A DNA stretch of 8,014 bases from Clostridiales bacterium (lineage in GTDB: Bacteria; Bacillota_E; Sulfobacillia; Sulfobacillales; JAIMBI01): the NCBI GenBank assembly GCA_027318915.1, contig DAHVOH010000111.1:1-8014 (forward strand), written 5' to 3'. The notes beneath the pieces are model-generated. The model saw only the letters and a list, made by a program, of their open reading frames with translations, was not told where the DNA came from and ran no database searches. How positions within the stretch are numbered: the stretch's first letter is position 1; every line of letters begins with the position of its first letter. The position numbers were made by a program, and so were the translations under genes. This document shows positions 6,473 through 8,014 of the stretch, one piece after another.

Positions 6473-6504
6473 GGCAAGGCTCCTTTAACGTGAGCGCGAC
6501 CGAA

Positions 6505-7098
6505 TTACGAGGCGGGACAGGGGGTGGGGTTCACGAGAAAGCTGACGGACGCCGGGGGCGGGGGCTCGGTCCACTGCGGGGTTTCGTCATACGGGGGGCC
6601 GCTTGGCAGCGTGGTCTGCGTGCCCCCGGACGGCGGCGGTTGCTGTTGCAGCATGCGGAAGGTGGAGGCCAATTCGACGGTGGCCGGCAGGAGGCCCGGC
6701 AACGGAATGAGGGGATGATACGCCAGGGCCACGGTCAGGATCACCGTGGGGCCGGGCGGACTGGCGCTGGACCCGGCCAAGGCGGCGTACGACACGGCGG
6801 GCGTCGGCTGGCTGGCGGATCCGGCGGACAGCCAGGGGCGGTCGGCGTTGAGCGCGTCGTCCACCCAGCCATAGACCGTCGGGGTCTGCCCCTGGCTCAG
6901 CGCGGCCTGCGCCGAATCGCCGGGACACCCGAAAGGGGCGCCGAGCGCGGCCGCGTGGGCGCCGGTGCGGGCCGCCTGCTGAAGGGTGTTGGCGGCGTTC
7001 AGATACAGGCCGAAGGAGATGATGCCGAGAATCAGGACCAGCAGGATGGGCAGAATGAGCACGAATTCCACCAGGGCTTGGCCCCGCCGCGCGATCAC
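6505..7098 (-). CDS. tadE: TadE-like minor pilin/pseudopilin
   Basis: The GTG at 7098 overlaps the TGA of the TadG-like gene (GTGA, 4 nt), pointing to coupled translation. GGGTGG lies about 6 nt upstream. The frame is open further upstream, but that part shadows the previous gene. The 197-residue product begins with a short basic leader and the classic TadE motif: RRG (4-6) then QALVE, with Glu11 at +5 after Gly6. A hydrophobic segment follows (about 12-33, FVLILPILLVLILGIISFG), then LNAANTLQQAARTGAHAAA (33-51). This is a strong prepilin-type signature for cleavage after Gly6 by a TadV/CpaA-type peptidase, which is not in the window. The exported part (52-197) ends in a Pro-rich region (153-183). 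Two Cys (58, 194) could form a disulfide outside the cell. TadE proteins act as minor pilins in pilus initiation or at the tip. Confidence 0.88.
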   Translation of the reverse strand: MIARRGQALVEFVLILPILLVLILGIISFGLYLNAANTLQQAARTGAHAAALGAPFGCPGDSAQAALSQGQTPTVYGWVDDALNADRPWLSAGSASQPTPAVSYAALAGSSASPPGPTVILTVALAYHPLIPLPGLLPATVELASTFRMLQQQPPPSGGTQTTLPSGPPYDETPQWTEPPPPASVSFLVNPTPCPAS

Positions 7099-8014
7099 GA
7101 CGCGCCACCCGTGGAGCCGACCGGCACCAGGGTGACTTGGCGGATCGGCACCGTGGTGAGTTGGGTCGGATCGTCCCAGACGGCGACCGATCCGTTCAGC
7201 GTGACTTGGTGGCCCACCACGGCGCCCGTGACCGTATCGTTGCCGTTGAAGATGACGGACCCGGTGGGCGCGTACAAGACGCCGGTGACGCCGATGGATC
7301 CGTTGGCCGTGATGTTTTCCGCGGCGGCGGGATTGGCGGCGGGGGGCAGCGCGGCCAGGGTGACCCCCACGCCATTGGCCCCGCCCAGCACGTTGGAGCC
7401 GTTCAGGGTGATGGACCCGCCGACCGCCACGAGGGATCCGGGCCCGGTGACCGACCCGCTGATCGTGACGGGCCCATAAACCAGCCAGCGTCCGGTCAGT
7501 GTCGTGGATCCGGACAGCGTGAGGCCGGTCGGGTCGGTGGGTGAGCCGACGATGTGCGTCGCGCCGTGGGCCAGAGCGCTCAGGGACCACGTGGGCAGGG
7601 GGATGGACGGCACATTGGCATACTGGCCCTGCGTGCAGACCGCACGGCCGGTGTTGGTGAGGCCGGCGCTGGCGGTGCAGGCGCCGTGCACCTCCACCGC
7701 GCCGTGCAGCGTGAGGCCGTTGTTGCTATGCACGTTGGCGGCGGCCGTCGTGCTGGCCCACGGGGCCACGCTGTCGGCGCCGTTGAACGTGAGCGGCGTG
7801 TCGGTGGTGACGGCATCGGCTTGAAAAATGGCGTAGGCGAAGGCGGGACCCGGACTCCAGGACGCCCAGGCGGTCGCCTGCAGGTGAAACGCCGGGATGC
7901 CGAAGATGGCGGCAAAGGTCGCGGGCACGGTGGCGGTGGCATGAGCGGCCACCGTGAGCGGCGCGGGGGCCAGGGTGACCTGGGCGGATGCCGCGGCCGC
8001 ATCGTCGGCGGTGA
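7095..8014 (-). CDS. TadG-like pilus-associated protein with beta-helix-like C-terminus, 5'-partial
   Basis: The frame is open from the right edge to TGA at 7095, giving 305 visible residues. A GTG at 7952 is in frame, but homologous-looking sequence continues upstream of it, so the true start lies outside the window. The first visible part (ATVPATFAAIFGIPAFHLQATAWA, about residues 6-29 after that GTG) resembles the conserved stretch in Tad-domain proteins, where a precursor meets a membrane-proximal Ala-rich segment. From about residue 53 to 260 it has at least eight short repeats of the form T-hydrophobic-x-G-S/N-x-x-V (LTFNGAD, LTLSGST, VTISGSV, ITLNGSN, VIFNGND, VTLNGSV), plus VHSNNG and VLYAPTGSV. 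This is typical of DUF7305/polymer-forming beta-helix domains found on some pilus-associated proteins. It is probably anchored by its missing N-terminus and exposed outside. Two Cys pairs are possible (92 and 106). Confidence 0.8.
   Translation of the reverse strand, partial: TADDAAAASAQVTLAPAPLTVAAHATATVPATFAAIFGIPAFHLQATAWASWSPGPAFAYAIFQADAVTTDTPLTFNGADSVAPWASTTAAANVHSNNGLTLHGAVEVHGACTASAGLTNTGRAVCTQGQYANVPSIPLPTWSLSALAHGATHIVGSPTDPTGLTLSGSTTLTGRWLVYGPVTISGSVTGPGSLVAVGGSITLNGSNVLGGANGVGVTLAALPPAANPAAAENITANGSIGVTGVLYAPTGSVIFNGNDTVTGAVVGHQVTLNGSVAVWDDPTQLTTVPIRQVTLVPVGSTGGAS
7173..7796 (-). repeat. Region encoding degenerate Gly-Ser/Asn-Gly beta-helix repeats
   Basis: Protein-level repeats in the C-terminal part of the TadG-like gene. 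Several units share a hydrophobic residue, one residue, Gly, then Ser or Asn. At DNA level the plus strand shows recurring CCGTTGAA/CCGTTCAG-type strings. The units are too diverged to be recent tandem duplications. Confidence 0.6.

Noticed and set aside
6490..7479. Plus-strand open frame of 329 codons, antisense to the TadE-like and TadG-like genes
   Set aside because: Gly/Arg-rich with no recognisable domain, and opposite genes with clear pilin and repeat signatures.
1..8014. tRNA, rRNA, CRISPR array, insertion sequence or phage attachment site
   Set aside because: No cloverleaf-like element, regular repeat-spacer array, transposase motif or paired terminal repeats were seen. Coding is continuous on one strand.

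Overview
The window carries a run of genes for a Tad (tight adherence)/Flp-type pilus, a type IVc pilus and type II secretion-like machine. All genes lie on the minus strand, so transcription runs from the right edge (8014) towards the left edge (1). Base composition is very GC-rich by eye. Several starts have strong Shine-Dalgarno sites (AGGAGGT, AAAGGAG, AGGAGG) 6-9 nt away. No secretin, CpaB-type protein or prepilin peptidase is visible. A GC-rich Gram-positive-like or Chloroflexota-like bacterium fits this, but the sequence alone does not fix the taxon.

Layout in transcription order: (1) a 5'-truncated TadG-like pilus-associated protein with a repetitive, beta-helix-like C-terminus (7095-8014); (2) a TadE-like minor pilin overlapping it by 4 nt (6505-7098); (3) TadZ/CpaE, a ParA/MinD-type ATPase whose start carries a 21-bp tandem repeat (4994-6472); (4) TadA/CpaF, the secretion ATPase (3645-4955); (5) TadB (2704-3624) and (6) TadC (1887-2690), the paired inner-membrane platform proteins; (7) an unrecognised 223-residue membrane-anchored protein whose start overlaps the tadC stop (1216-1887). 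These seven genes are separated by 38 nt or less or overlap, so they look like one operon, and a terminator-like hairpin closes it at 1177-1195. (8) A 71-residue pilin-like peptide follows (836-1051), flanked by terminator-like hairpins on both sides and with a further perfect hairpin in its leader. (9) The window ends in a TadE/TadF-like protein that runs off the left edge (1-739); its stop codon is outside the window, so its reading frame is easily overlooked.

Functional reading: TadZ probably positions the machine, TadA powers it, TadB and TadC form the membrane platform, and the small peptide is the best candidate for the major pilin. The TadE, TadE/F-like and TadG-like proteins would be minor pilins or surface-exposed tip components. 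The least ordinary parts are the candidate pilin, which has Asn where Flp pilins have Glu; its hairpin-bounded transcription; the uncharacterised 223-residue protein fixed into the operon; the possible alpha/beta domain on the last TadE/F-like protein; and the beta-helix-like extension of the TadG-like protein. The core is a recognisable Tad system, not a new class of system.
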